From NCBI RefSeq assembly GCF_008638345.1, contig NZ_VTVA01000008.1, positions 123,514 through 187,513 of the forward strand: DNA of 64,000 nucleotides. Reading direction: 5' to 3'. The notes below the pieces were generated by a model that saw only the letters and a program-made list of their open reading frames with translations, was not told the DNA's origin and made no database searches. Position 1 is the stretch's first letter. Each line of letters begins with the position of its first letter. This document shows, piece by piece, positions 44,737-54,107 of this stretch. Source of the stretch: Pseudomonas saliphila. Its GTDB lineage: Bacteria; Pseudomonadota; Gammaproteobacteria; Pseudomonadales; Pseudomonadaceae. Position numbers and translations under genes: made by a program.

Positions 44737-46188
44737 CTATTGCTCGGCAACAGGCTCCTGCACTGTAGGTTTCAAATGAAGGGTCAGACCTTCGACCCGG
44801 GCGATTGAAACAGGTTGACCGGTCTGGATGGGCGACTGCGAAACGGCTTTCCAGCGTTCGCCACCCACCTGTATATATCCCTGGTAGCGCTCCCCTACGC
44901 GTGAGAAATCATCCAGAGCCACTCCCTGCTCGTTGATCAGCCGATCGGTACCACTGACGGCCGGACGCCGGCGCAAGGTGAGCACCCGCGTCACCGTCCA
45001 TAACAACAGAGCGCCGAATATCGCAGCCATCCCGCCGATCATGGGCAAGGATATTGGCTGATGACTGCCATCCATCAGAATAATCGAGCCAATCACAAAG
45101 GCGACGATACCGCCGATCCCCAGCGTACCGAAGCTGGGCAGGAACGCCTCCGCGACTATTAGCACCAGCCCCAGCAGAATCAGCGCCAGCCCCGCGTAAT
45201 TGACCGTCAGCACCTGAAAGGAAAACAGCGCAAGAATCAAACAGATACCGCCAATGATGCCGGGATACAGATTGCCCGGATTCGATAGCTCGAAAATAAT
45301 CCCGTAGAAACCGATCAGCATCAGAAAGTAGGCGATATTGGGGTTGGTTATCACGGTCAACAATCGGGTACGCCAGTTGGGATCAACCCGTATCAACGTT
45401 AGATCAGAGGTCGCCAGCGTTCTTTCGCCATCCGCCATTCTTACGCTACGGCCATCAACTTGCGCTAAAAGATCATCCAGGCTCGATGCCACCACCTCGA
45501 TAACATCACGCTCCAGCGCCTCGGTGGCCCCCAGATTAACCGCCTCACGTACGGCCTGCTCGGCCCAGTCGGCGTTGCGATCATGACGTTCGGCAAGGCT
45601 TCTTATATAGGCCACGGAATCTTCCAGCAACTTGCGCTCCATGGCGCTGCCCCCGCGCCTGGGCTCGGTCTTTTCGCTGGCGCCGTTCTCTCCCTCTGAT
45701 TCGCCTGGCTCAGTTGCCGGATCAGGGCTGCCCGGCAATCCGCCCATCTGCACCGGCGTCGCCGAGCCCAGATGGGTCGACGGGGCCATCGCAGCGATAT
45801 GACTGGCATAGAGGATGTAGGTCCCGGCGCTGGCCGCACGTGCTCCGGCGGGAGTGACGTAAGTAATGATCGGCACTGGCGAGCGCAGAATCTCGCGAAT
45901 GATCAGCCGCATGGATTCCATCAGCCCACCCGGCGTGTCCATTTCGATCACCACCACTCGCGCCTGCTCTTCCTCTGCCTGCTCGATGCCCCGCACAATA
46001 TAATCCATGGTCGCCGGCCCTATGGGACCATCGACAGACAGAATCAGCGCACTGGGCGAACCCTCCTGCTCCTGCGCTAGCAACCCCGGACCGGAAGACG
46101 CCGCAAACATGACGACCCCGAGCAGCAGCAGTCCCGCCCAGAACCAGGCAAGCGGCGTGTTCGATAACATTACTCTGAGATAACGCAT
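44737..46188 (-). CDS. NfeD-family membrane serine protease (ClpP-class)
   Basis: 483 residues: an N-terminal signal/anchor (about 12-31), a periplasmic ClpP-like serine protease domain with S120 in GARAASAGTYILYASH and IEMDTPGGLMES, several membrane helices (about 285-400), and a C-terminal OB-fold NfeD domain (GVALDDFSRVGERYQGYIQVGGERW). This is the long NfeD type that pairs with slipins, as here. A low-complexity acidic insert (about 150-175, PATEPGESEGENG) in the protease domain is uncommon. Confidence 0.93.
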   Translation of the reverse strand: MRYLRVMLSNTPLAWFWAGLLLLGVVMFAASSGPGLLAQEQEGSPSALILSVDGPIGPATMDYIVRGIEQAEEEQARVVVIEMDTPGGLMESMRLIIREILRSPVPIITYVTPAGARAASAGTYILYASHIAAMAPSTHLGSATPVQMGGLPGSPDPATEPGESEGENGASEKTEPRRGGSAMERKLLEDSVAYIRSLAERHDRNADWAEQAVREAVNLGATEALERDVIEVVASSLDDLLAQVDGRSVRMADGERTLATSDLTLIRVDPNWRTRLLTVITNPNIAYFLMLIGFYGIIFELSNPGNLYPGIIGGICLILALFSFQVLTVNYAGLALILLGLVLIVAEAFLPSFGTLGIGGIVAFVIGSIILMDGSHQPISLPMIGGMAAIFGALLLWTVTRVLTLRRRPAVSGTDRLINEQGVALDDFSRVGERYQGYIQVGGERWKAVSQSPIQTGQPVSIARVEGLTLHLKPTVQEPVAEQ

Positions 46189-46598
46189 GGCCTGACCGCC
46201 TTCGGAAAACGAACGGGCTCTTAGTCAGCCTAGCAGATGAACCGCCACTCCATTTCGATACCGATGCATCCAAGCCAGCGTCAGGGAAATGCGCGAGCTG
46301 TCGCATAGCGCAATGGGGGCTCCGGTCACCTGCCGAGTCTGTGACCCAGGTCCGCCCGGCAGGCTTGGTACCCACTCGGGAATGTCGCACCATGTTCGCT
46401 ACCGCACATTGGCCCCGCCTGAATCGACTAATTTCAACAAGCCGCGGATCGCCCTGACCCGCATCCGATTCCAGCGCGCAACGGTAGTGTTCAGCCAGTC
46501 CTGACCGAGGTCGCCATACCGCGTCGCCTTTACATCACGTCGGGACGACTCCGCTCACTCGGCGTACGGAAGCTTACCTGTCAGAACGGGAGGGACTC
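46189..46598. other. Non-coding divergent interval
   Basis: 410 bases between the NfeD gene and a secreted protein gene. No RNA gene, repeat or convincing ORF found. GGAGGG sits just before the ATG at 46599. Confidence 0.55.
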
Positions 46599-47621
46599 AT
46601 GAACATCATCAAGAAGCACGTCTGCTATCTTTGCTTCGTCGGCGCAGGCCTGCTGGCGCCGCTGTCCGCGGTGTCAGACGAACTGGGTGAGCGCCGGGCA
46701 ATCTTCGATACCGTGGTGCGCGATCTGCAGAACGCCAACTTCAATCATCTTGAGTCGCTGGCCGAACACTATAGGGGCAGCCAGGCACGCTCACCCAGCG
46801 GGGTATGGAAACTCAGCGCATTGGACGCAGGGGTGCGGTCCATGTTCGACCCGACCAACCGCGACCTTGAGTATTGGGCCTACCTTGAAGACTATCTTGG
46901 CCAGTGGCTGAAACAGTACCCCTCCTCCCCCACCGCGCATCTCGCACGGGCCAGCATGCTGATTCATCAGGCCTGGAGTTATCGTGGCACTGGCCCGACA
47001 GACTCGGTCAAGGAAGAAGACTGGCAGCCGTTTAATGAATATATCGAGCAAGCCCGCGTAGTGCTGGAGCAGTCCAAGCCAATCGCTGCGCGCGACCCCC
47101 AGTGGTACGTCACCATGGCGGTTATTGCCAGGAGCCAGTACTGGCCCGAAGAGCGGTTCAAGACCATGCTCAATGAAGGCCTATCCCGCTATCCCGATTA
47201 CTATCCGATCTATTATTCGGCGGTCGATTACTACTCCCCGAAATGGAACGGTAGCGCGGATGCCATCGAGCAGTTCGCCGTCGATGCCATGGAGCGTACC
47301 CAGAACAGCGAGGGTAACGGTTTGTATGCGCGGCTGTACTGGCATGCAGCGCAGACACAGTACGATGACCGGCTGTTCCAGGATTCGGGTATTAACTGGC
47401 CGATGATGCAAAAAGGCATGGACGACGTACTCGAGCGGTATCCCGATCAATGGAATATCAATAACTTCGCACGCATTTCCTGCTTCGCCGAGGACAAGAG
47501 TAAGGCTCGCGAGCTATTGCAACGCATCGAGTCGCCGATCAAAGAAGCCTGGGGCGATCTGGATGAGCATTCCAGGTGCCAGCGGTGGGCTGCAACGGCT
47601 GAACCGGTTGCGGCGCGATGA
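46599..47621 (+). CDS. Exported DUF4034-like helical protein of unknown function
   Basis: 340 residues with a signal peptide to about residue 26 (VGAGLLAPLSAVSD). The mature protein is helical and looks TPR-like (WLKQYPSSPTAHLARASMLIHQAWSYRG, YPDYYPIYYSAVDYYSPKW, DDVLERYPDQWNINNFARISC). The pattern of aromatic-rich helices resembles DUF4034. GGAGGGACT precedes the ATG. It has its own promoter region. Function unknown; family name tentative. Confidence 0.75.
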   Translation: MNIIKKHVCYLCFVGAGLLAPLSAVSDELGERRAIFDTVVRDLQNANFNHLESLAEHYRGSQARSPSGVWKLSALDAGVRSMFDPTNRDLEYWAYLEDYLGQWLKQYPSSPTAHLARASMLIHQAWSYRGTGPTDSVKEEDWQPFNEYIEQARVVLEQSKPIAARDPQWYVTMAVIARSQYWPEERFKTMLNEGLSRYPDYYPIYYSAVDYYSPKWNGSADAIEQFAVDAMERTQNSEGNGLYARLYWHAAQTQYDDRLFQDSGINWPMMQKGMDDVLERYPDQWNINNFARISCFAEDKSKARELLQRIESPIKEAWGDLDEHSRCQRWAATAEPVAAR

Positions 47622-47743
47622 ACCGGCGCCGGACCTCAGAGGTGTCATACCCATGGGCTTTAACCGGCAAGCTACCCGGCATCGCGTGATCGCAGCGTGT
47701 GCCGGACGCGTCCGGTAAGGTACCAATCAGCGAGCTCTCGAGA

Positions 47744-48145
47744 TCATTCCGCTTCACCGTCCCAGGGCTTGCCGTCCAACGGCTTGGCTCGCCCGAGCTC
47801 AGCTTCATCCAACCCCCCGCCAGCGCCGATGTCGTCTTCATCCACTACCGAAAAGTCCTGATCGGTCGGCTCCTCGCTTTCGCCGGCCTCAGACGGCGAG
47901 CGCGCACCATCATCAGGCATCAAGGTTTCAGGCGTGGCATCATCCATGGTGGGACCTTCCCCCGGCTGCGACGCTTCGGTCAGACCCGCCTCTGCTGCGC
48001 GATCGATGGCTTCGTCCTCTGTAGGCACCTTGCCAATCGGCCCCATGGGCTCGTCCTCGGGAATGGAAAGGTCATCGATCTCTTCGTCCACCGCACCCTG
48101 ATTGTCAGGGCGGTGTGGGTCTCGCTTTTCATCAGGGTCTTTCAT
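47744..48145 (-). CDS. Highly acidic, disordered protein of unknown function
   Basis: 133 residues, rich in Asp, Glu, Pro and Gly, almost without aromatics and without cysteine, so probably disordered. Segments such as DEEIDDLSIPEDEPMG and DDATPETLMPDDGAR dominate. The ATG at 48145 has a strong GGAGA at proper spacing (the frame opens at 48184). It has no signal peptide. Convergent with the DUF4034-like gene. Could be a stress or partner-binding protein, but nothing in it tells. Confidence 0.65.
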   Translation of the reverse strand: MKDPDEKRDPHRPDNQGAVDEEIDDLSIPEDEPMGPIGKVPTEDEAIDRAAEAGLTEASQPGEGPTMDDATPETLMPDDGARSPSEAGESEEPTDQDFSVVDEDDIGAGGGLDEAELGRAKPLDGKPWDGEAE

Positions 48146-48414
48146 TATCTCGTCTCCTGCTGGTGTTATGCAGTTGACGACCACTCGGAGAAAAGATTCC
48201 CGAACCCGCGGCGGTTGCTATCAGGGAAACCTGGTTTCGACAATTGAACGCCGCGGAGCGACAAACGGTCTAGTGTCTCGCTTGCCGAAGCCCCGTCCCT
48301 GCTTGACACTTAACACCATCCCGCCTTCAAGCAGTATGGCAAGGGTAAATGGACTCAACCCCCCATCCGACTGCGAACTCTGCTAGCCCATACCCAATGA
48401 GATCTGAACTGACC

Positions 48415-50088
48415 ATGAATACCTATGACCAATGGAGTCATCCCTATCCCATCGACCAGCGTTACGGCAAACGGGTCGCGTATTTCTCCATGGAGTTTGC
48501 GATCGCCCAATCGCTGAAAATCTACTCAGGCGGCCTCGGCTTTCTGGCCGGCTCGCATATGCGCAGCGCCTATGAGCTGAAGCAGAACCTGATCGGTATC
48601 GGAATGCTCTGGAAATTCGGCTATTACGATCAGGAGCGTAACGAGGATCAAACATTGCGCGTGCATTTACAGCGCAAGTATTACCCTTTCCTGCGTGACA
48701 GCGGCATCACTGTAAAGGTGACAGTCAACAGTCACCCGGTCTACGTGAAGGCTCTGTATCTGGCGCCGGAGATCTTCAATACCGCGCCTATCTATCTGTT
48801 GACTACCGACATTCCCGAAAACGACTTTCTTGCACAGACCATCACCCACCGTTTGTACGACGGCGAACACGCGGCACGCGTAGCACAGAGTATCGTGCTC
48901 GGTATCGGGGGCGCCAAACTGGTCGAGGCATTGGGTGGAGCCGACATTTATCACATGAACGAAGCCCACGCGATGCCCATGGCTTTCCAGTTGATGGAGC
49001 AGCTGGGCGATCTGGATGAGGTCCGCAATCGCGTGGTGCTGACAACCCATACGCCGGAACTGGCTGGTAATCAGGAGCACGAAATCGGCTTTCTGCGGGA
49101 TATGGGCTATTTCAACGGCTTGTCCCACGAAACGGTGGTGCACATGACCGGTATGGATGGAAATATATTCAGCCATACCCTCGCCGCGCTGCGGGTGGCA
49201 CGGGTATCAAATGCCGTGTCACGCCTGCATGGCGAGGTTTCCAACCAGATGTGGGGCGCTAACCCTGGCATCTGTAAGATTCAGGCGATTACCAACGCGC
49301 AGAACAGGACCTTCTGGCAGGACCCGGCGCTTCGCGGAGCACTGGACGAAGGCAATGACGCGCAGCTGGTAGAGCGCAAAAAGCAGATGAAAGATGAGCT
49401 GTTCAAGGTGGTCGCTGATCAGACCGGCAAGCGGTTTGACCGGGACACTATTACCGTAGTGTGGGCACGCCGTTTCGCTGCATACAAGCGCGCCGACCTG
49501 CTCATTCGGGATATTTACCGCTTTACCGAGTTGATCAATCGAAGCGACAGGCCGGTGCAGGTGATCTGGGCGGGCAAGCCCTTCCCTACTGATCACGGCG
49601 CCATCGAGATGTTCGACAAGCTGGTCAGGATTTCCTACAAGGCACCCAACTTCGCCGTATTGACCGGTTATGAAATTGAGCTGTCCCGCTTGCTCAAGCA
49701 AGGTGCGGACGTCTGGCTGAATACCCCGAGACGCCCGCGCGAGGCGTCTGGAACCAGCGGCATGACCGCTGCTATGAACGGCGCGGTAAATCTATCCATC
49801 AACGATGGCTGGATTCCGGAATTCGCTCGCCACGGCGAAAACAGCTTCATCATCCCGATTGCTGATCCGGCGACGTCCGAGTACGAGCAGGACGAGTTCG
49901 ATTATCAAAATCTGATGCGCATCCTTGAGCACGAAGTAGTCAACCGCTATTACGATGATCCGCAGGGCTGGCTGGAAATCGCCAAGCAAGGCATGCGCGA
50001 TGTCGTCCCAGCCTTTGATTCCAATCGCATGGCGCACCAATACTACGAACAGCTGTATAACGCTGAGGTGGACTGTATCCGAAGCTGA
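48415..50088 (+). CDS. Short alpha-glucan phosphorylase-like glycosyltransferase lacking the PLP lysine
   Basis: 557 residues, GT35-like fold of the short (TIGR02094-like) alpha-glucan phosphorylases. Marks: AYFSMEFAI near the N terminus, GGLGFLAGSH, YHMNEAHAMPMAFQLME, VVLTTHTPELAGNQE, VWARRFAAYKRADLLI, IWAGKPFPTDHGAIEMF and EASGTSGM. The residue after EASGTSGM, which is the PLP-binding lysine in active phosphorylases, is Thr451 here (ACC at 49765-49767). The following AAMNGAVNLSINDGW is intact. So it may not bind PLP as a Schiff base and may be an altered transferase or regulator. Starts at 48397 or 48415 are both possible; a GAGATC stretch favours the latter. Confidence 0.82.
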   Translation: MNTYDQWSHPYPIDQRYGKRVAYFSMEFAIAQSLKIYSGGLGFLAGSHMRSAYELKQNLIGIGMLWKFGYYDQERNEDQTLRVHLQRKYYPFLRDSGITVKVTVNSHPVYVKALYLAPEIFNTAPIYLLTTDIPENDFLAQTITHRLYDGEHAARVAQSIVLGIGGAKLVEALGGADIYHMNEAHAMPMAFQLMEQLGDLDEVRNRVVLTTHTPELAGNQEHEIGFLRDMGYFNGLSHETVVHMTGMDGNIFSHTLAALRVARVSNAVSRLHGEVSNQMWGANPGICKIQAITNAQNRTFWQDPALRGALDEGNDAQLVERKKQMKDELFKVVADQTGKRFDRDTITVVWARRFAAYKRADLLIRDIYRFTELINRSDRPVQVIWAGKPFPTDHGAIEMFDKLVRISYKAPNFAVLTGYEIELSRLLKQGADVWLNTPRRPREASGTSGMTAAMNGAVNLSINDGWIPEFARHGENSFIIPIADPATSEYEQDEFDYQNLMRILEHEVVNRYYDDPQGWLEIAKQGMRDVVPAFDSNRMAHQYYEQLYNAEVDCIRS

Positions 50089-50120
50089 GATCTGCGAAAT
50101 TATTCGCGATTGGTTCGTGT

Positions 50121-50142
50121 AAGGCCCGCTCCGGCGGGCCTT
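50121..50142 (+). terminator. Hairpin after the phosphorylase gene
   Basis: AAGGCCCGC pairs with GCGGGCCTT around a 4-base loop, 32 bases past the stop. The tail is ACTCGTGTG rather than a T run, so it is a weak intrinsic terminator or a repeat-like hairpin. Confidence 0.6.
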
Positions 50143-50262
50143 ACTCGTGTGGAGCCTTCGATGCTGCGACTGATCGGATGGATTTGCCTATTCGCCAATT
50201 AATCCCATACTTGAGGAGAGCGCGCGGCATCAGGCCGTGCGGACCACGAAGCGGGAGACCCC

Positions 50263-50529
50263 ATGGCTACCGGTTGGGCTCAAGACGGCGCGGTTCAGGA
50301 TCAGATAGACGACACCGTGGACGAGGCCGTTCAGCGCGCGCGGAGCAAGCTACCCCACGGTGAAAGCCTGAGCCATTGTGAAGAGTGTGGCGAGCCTATC
50401 CCCGAGGCTCGACGCAAGGCGCTGCCCGGCGTGCGTCTGTGCATCGCCTGCCAGACCGCACAAGACCAGGAAAACCAGCGCAACGGTGGTTACAACCGAC
50501 GTGGCAGTAAGGATAGCCAGCTTCGGTGA
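50263..50529 (+). CDS. DksA/TraR-type zinc-finger protein (YbiI-like)
   Basis: 88 residues, a short member of the DksA/TraR family. C4 zinc finger: C39 and C42 in HCEECGEPIPEARR, C60 and C63 in VRLCIACQ. It lacks the long coiled coil that reaches the RNA-polymerase secondary channel in DksA, as in YbiI. GGGAGACC precedes the ATG. Role in transcription control inferred from family only. Confidence 0.9.
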   Translation: MATGWAQDGAVQDQIDDTVDEAVQRARSKLPHGESLSHCEECGEPIPEARRKALPGVRLCIACQTAQDQENQRNGGYNRRGSKDSQLR

Positions 50530-50830
50530 TGGATCGGAGCAATGGAGGGCCGGGTTCCATCCCGGCCATAGTGTTTGCCGGCAATGCCGCTGGTCGAGAT
50601 GGAACTAGACGCTCCATGACGTGACGCTTACGCACCCTGCCATATACCCGTCGCTCCGCCGAGCGCGAGCGCTTTAATACTTATTTGTTTCGACCCCTCA
50701 ACCTCCGCCTTTTCCCGCCGATAACCCTAGCAAGGTGAGTCGTCAAAGCCCTATCACCCATTTCCCACCGATAGCGTTTCAACATTGTGAATGCTTCGTC
50801 ATATTCTCCGCGGCGGACACTGGAAGTCAT

Positions 50831-52453
50831 ATGCTCAAGAATCTCTCGCTCGTCTACAAACTGGCCCTGGCGCCAGCCATTGCTCTGCTGGGCCTGGTGG
50901 CCTATGTCGGCTATACCTCGGTGCAACTAACCACTGTCGACTCGCGACTGGTGGCGCTCGAAGCCAACAGCTATCCGGTGCTTGAACGCTCAGACGCTGT
51001 GCTCTTTCAATTTTCACGGTTGCCGGGCATCTTCAATAGCGCCGTCACCGCAGGTGAGCTGGCAACCCTTGAAGAGGCACAGCTAGTCCTGACAGACATT
51101 CAGGATCACCAGAAAACGCTCAGCCAACTGGTCGGCGGCGAGCCTCAGCGCAAGCGGGAACTGGATGCGTGGCGTGACGCGATCAGCCGGTACGCTTCCA
51201 ACGCATCCCAGGCATCGGGGTCATTGATTCAAGGCTCGGCCTCCTTTGAGGACCTGCGTCCTAATCTGGACCGCATGGCCAATGATCTAGCGCAGGCGCA
51301 ACAGCTGGGTGCTGACTTCCGCGCTGGCGCCTACGCCGACTTCCTGCAAACCCTGGCCCGTACCCGCGAAGAAAATGCCGCCACCATTCGCTTTGGAATT
51401 GTATTGTCGCTGGTGCTGGTGCTACTGGTCGCGCTTGGTGCCTGGGCGGTGACGCGCAGCATCATGAGCAATGTGCATGGGGTAATCGATTCATTGAAGG
51501 CGATAGCCCGCGGCGAAGGCGATCTGACCCGCCGCGTGAACATTGAGTCGAACGACGAGATCGGCGCCATGATCAAGCTGTTCAACGACTTCCTCGACAC
51601 GCTGCAGTCGACCATTCGCCAGATCGTGGACGCTGCCAGTCCGCTAGGACAGGTGTCCAAGGAGCTCTATCGCGTCACGCAAGGCTCCGAGGCGAACGCC
51701 AAGTCCCAGCAGCAACATACCGATTCGATTACCCGCGACATTCTGAATATGAACGACAACATTCAGGAAGTCGCTCGGCGCTCGCAGCAGGCTTCGGAGC
51801 AAGCGGAATCCGCCACGCGCCAGACCGCCACGGCCCGTGAGCGTATTAACACCCTGTCGGAAAGCATCAACGATCTCGGCACCAGCGTCAGCACAGCGGT
51901 GCAGTCCATGGCGGAGCTGGAGGAAGAAACCCAGGCCGTCGGCTCGGTATTGACCGTTATCCGCAGCATCGCCGAACAGACCAACCTGCTGGCATTGAAC
52001 GCGGCAATCGAAGCGGCACGCGCAGGCGAGCAAGGTCGTGGCTTTGCTGTCGTGGCTGACGAGGTTCGTAATCTGGCGCAAAAAACCGCCGCCTCCACCG
52101 CAGAGATCCAGCAGATTATCCAGCGGCTGCAAAACAGCGCTAACTCGGTGCTGAACGTCATGACCGCCAACAGCGAGAAATCCAAGGACAGCATTGAGCG
52201 TTCCGCAGAAGCAACACAGTTGCTGGCGACCATTGCCAATGCGGTTAATCAGATCAACGAGCTGAATGCCGATATTGCTCGCTATACGCACGAGCAGACG
52301 GGCCTATCGAGCTCCATCCAACAAGAAACGCAAGTGTTGCAGCAGGACGCACAAGCAACCGCAAAAGGGGCAGATGCCACGGCCCGACTGGGCGAACAAC
52401 TTGTCAGCACCGGAGATCACCTCCGCGCGGCAACCGCCCAATTCAAAATCTGA
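50831..52453 (+). CDS. Methyl-accepting chemotaxis protein
   Basis: Inner-membrane chemoreceptor, 540 residues. Helix 1 at about 10-30 ([19 protein letters not shown]), a four-helix-bundle-like periplasmic sensor (about 31-190), helix 2 near 195-218 ([17 protein letters not shown]), HAMP, then the cytoplasmic domain with the hairpin tip [21 protein letters not shown] and [15 protein letters not shown]. It has no C-terminal CheR-tether pentapeptide. The ATG at 50831 follows GGAAG; the frame opens 96 bases earlier. The genes for a porin-like and a PstS-like protein follow 22 and 12 bases apart, so they are likely one operon and the receptor may read the binding protein. Confidence 0.93.
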   Translation: MLKNLSLVYKLALAPAIALLGLVAYVGYTSVQLTTVDSRLVALEANSYPVLERSDAVLFQFSRLPGIFNSAVTAGELATLEEAQLVLTDIQDHQKTLSQLVGGEPQRKRELDAWRDAISRYASNASQASGSLIQGSASFEDLRPNLDRMANDLAQAQQLGADFRAGAYADFLQTLARTREENAATIRFGIVLSLVLVLLVALGAWAVTRSIMSNVHGVIDSLKAIARGEGDLTRRVNIESNDEIGAMIKLFNDFLDTLQSTIRQIVDAASPLGQVSKELYRVTQGSEANAKSQQQHTDSITRDILNMNDNIQEVARRSQQASEQAESATRQTATARERINTLSESINDLGTSVSTAVQSMAELEEETQAVGSVLTVIRSIAEQTNLLALNAAIEAARAGEQGRGFAVVADEVRNLAQKTAASTAEIQQIIQRLQNSANSVLNVMTANSEKSKDSIERSAEATQLLATIANAVNQINELNADIARYTHEQTGLSSSIQQETQVLQQDAQATAKGADATARLGEQLVSTGDHLRAATAQFKI

Positions 52454-52475
52454 TTTGCTTGAAGGAGCACACTAA

Positions 52476-53591
52476 ATGTTTAGGTTAAATGCAATCGGCT
52501 TGGCCGTAGCCTGCCTCGCCGCGTCCCCGGCTTTCGCTTTGAGCCAGGGCGAATACCGTTTCAATGGTTTCGGCACACTTGGCATTACCCATCTGGGTGG
52601 CGAAGAAGAAGGCCGCAGTTATGGTATTCATGGCCAGACCAACGATTCATGGCGGGGTGACGAACTGTCCAAGCTGGGTGGACAGTTCCAATATGGGTTG
52701 AGTGATCGTCTCAATCTGACCACACAGGTGACGGTCAAGGCTGAGCAGGACACCTGGAAGGCCAATCTGGAATGGGCATATCTTTCTTTTCAAGCCACTG
52801 ACCGCTTGACCCTCCGTGCCGGCCGTCTACGCATCCCGGTGTACATGTATTCCGAGACGCTGGATGTGGGCTTTACCTATCCGTGGTTGAGGTTGCCTGA
52901 CGAGATCTACCATCAGGTGCAGATCTCCAACTATGAAGGCGTTGATTTTATCTACTCCATGCCCGTCAGCTACGGCTCGGTGAGTGTGCAGGCCTTTGGT
53001 GGCCAGGCCGAAGATCGCGAACAGTTCGCCTATGACCAAATGTTTGACATGGACTACAAGAAAGTCGTCGGTGCAAATATCAAGCTGGACACCCATGGTT
53101 ACGGTAGCTTCCGTCTCGCCTATAGCGAAGCAAGCCTGAACATGACCATGCCACATCTGGCGCCCCTCGGGATGGCTGATGTCGCCAATGATGTAAAAGG
53201 CAAGTTCACTTCCATCGGCCACCAATATGATCAAGGCAGCTGGCTCGCGGCCAGTGAAGCAACGCGCCTGGTTGTCGAAGGTCCGACGCCGACCAAAGAC
53301 GCTTTCTACCTCATGGGTGGACACCGTTTCGGTGATTTCCTGGGTCACGTGACCTACGCACAGCTCGACGAAGAAAACTCCGGACGCCAGGTTTCCTGGA
53401 CCTATGGCTTGAATTACAGCTTGACCTCCAACGTAGTGCTGAAAGGGGAATACAAGCGCGTTGACACCTCCGATGGCGGCCAGGGTGTGTTTGTCCAGTC
53501 CGGCGGGGAATACATCTCCGATCTATTGGCCGGCACCTCCAGAACCTTCGACGGCGACATCATCAGTGTCGGTCTCGACTTTGTATTCTAA
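52476..53591 (+). CDS. Porin-like outer-membrane beta-barrel
   Basis: 371 residues with a signal peptide (IGLAVACLAASPAFA) and a barrel of alternating strands that ends in phenylalanine (SVGLDFVF). Each strand has the aromatic girdle pattern (YLSFQATDRLTLRAGRLRIPVYM, VSWTYGLNYSL). The family is not recognised; it has no OprD or OprP signature. AGGAG precedes the ATG. Middle gene of the receptor-barrel-binding-protein operon, so it may admit the compound that the neighbours sense. Confidence 0.82.
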   Translation: MFRLNAIGLAVACLAASPAFALSQGEYRFNGFGTLGITHLGGEEEGRSYGIHGQTNDSWRGDELSKLGGQFQYGLSDRLNLTTQVTVKAEQDTWKANLEWAYLSFQATDRLTLRAGRLRIPVYMYSETLDVGFTYPWLRLPDEIYHQVQISNYEGVDFIYSMPVSYGSVSVQAFGGQAEDREQFAYDQMFDMDYKKVVGANIKLDTHGYGSFRLAYSEASLNMTMPHLAPLGMADVANDVKGKFTSIGHQYDQGSWLAASEATRLVVEGPTPTKDAFYLMGGHRFGDFLGHVTYAQLDEENSGRQVSWTYGLNYSLTSNVVLKGEYKRVDTSDGGQGVFVQSGGEYISDLLAGTSRTFDGDIISVGLDFVF

Positions 53592-53603
53592 GGAGCCAAA
53601 CGC

Positions 53604-54008
53604 ATGAAAATATTTGCACGCTCCATCAGCATCATCGCGCTAACCCTGGGCGCATTTTCCGTCCAGGCGGAGGTTGCGGTTATCACAAACCACGCGGCTG
53701 CCGCCGCCCCGACACAGGCAGAAGTGGCCAACATCTTCCTCGGTAAGGACAAGTCTCTGACCGGTATCGATCAGGAAGGCTGGAACCCGGTGAAGGAACA
53801 CTTCTACACCACCGTGACCAGCAAGAACGAATCGCAGCTCAAGTCCTACTGGTCTGGCTTGATCTTCACCGGTAAGGGACAGCCACCAGCCAGCCTCGCG
53901 GGTGATGCTGCCGTCGTGGCGCAGGTCGCTTCGGATCCCAACACGATCGGCTATGTCGACAGCGCAGCTGTGACCGATGCGGTCAAGGTGTTGTTTACCC
54001 TGCCCTGA
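53604..54008 (+). CDS. Small PstS-like periplasmic binding protein
   Basis: 134 residues: signal peptide to about 22 (LTLGAFSVQA), then a single compact domain with AAAPTQAEVANIFLGKDKSLTG, WNPVKEHFYTTVTSKNESQLKSYWSGLIFTGKG, PPASLAGDAAVVAQVASDPNTIGYVD. Those blocks are the phosphate-binding-protein (PBP2/PstS-like) pattern, but a full PstS has about 320 residues; short stand-alone versions occur in gamma-proteobacteria. Last gene of the operon, ahead of a strong terminator. The ligand is unknown, phosphate or a like anion being the best guess. Confidence 0.82.
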   Translation: MKIFARSISIIALTLGAFSVQAEVAVITNHAAAAAPTQAEVANIFLGKDKSLTGIDQEGWNPVKEHFYTTVTSKNESQLKSYWSGLIFTGKGQPPASLAGDAAVVAQVASDPNTIGYVDSAAVTDAVKVLFTLP

Positions 54009-54026
54009 TGCTTCGTTTCTAGCGCC

Positions 54027-54060
54027 GGAAAAGCCGACATCCAGTCGGCTTTTCCGTTTC
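54027..54060 (+). terminator. Rho-independent terminator of the chemoreceptor operon
   Basis: GGAAAAGCCGAC (54027-54038) and GTCGGCTTTTCC (54044-54055) form a perfect 12-bp stem with loop ATCCA, followed by GTTTC, 18 bases past the last stop. Confidence 0.92.
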
Positions 54061-54107
54061 TGTGGCTGGGCAAGCATCTAACGCTTACCGTTTTGCCAAT
54101 ATGGTCT

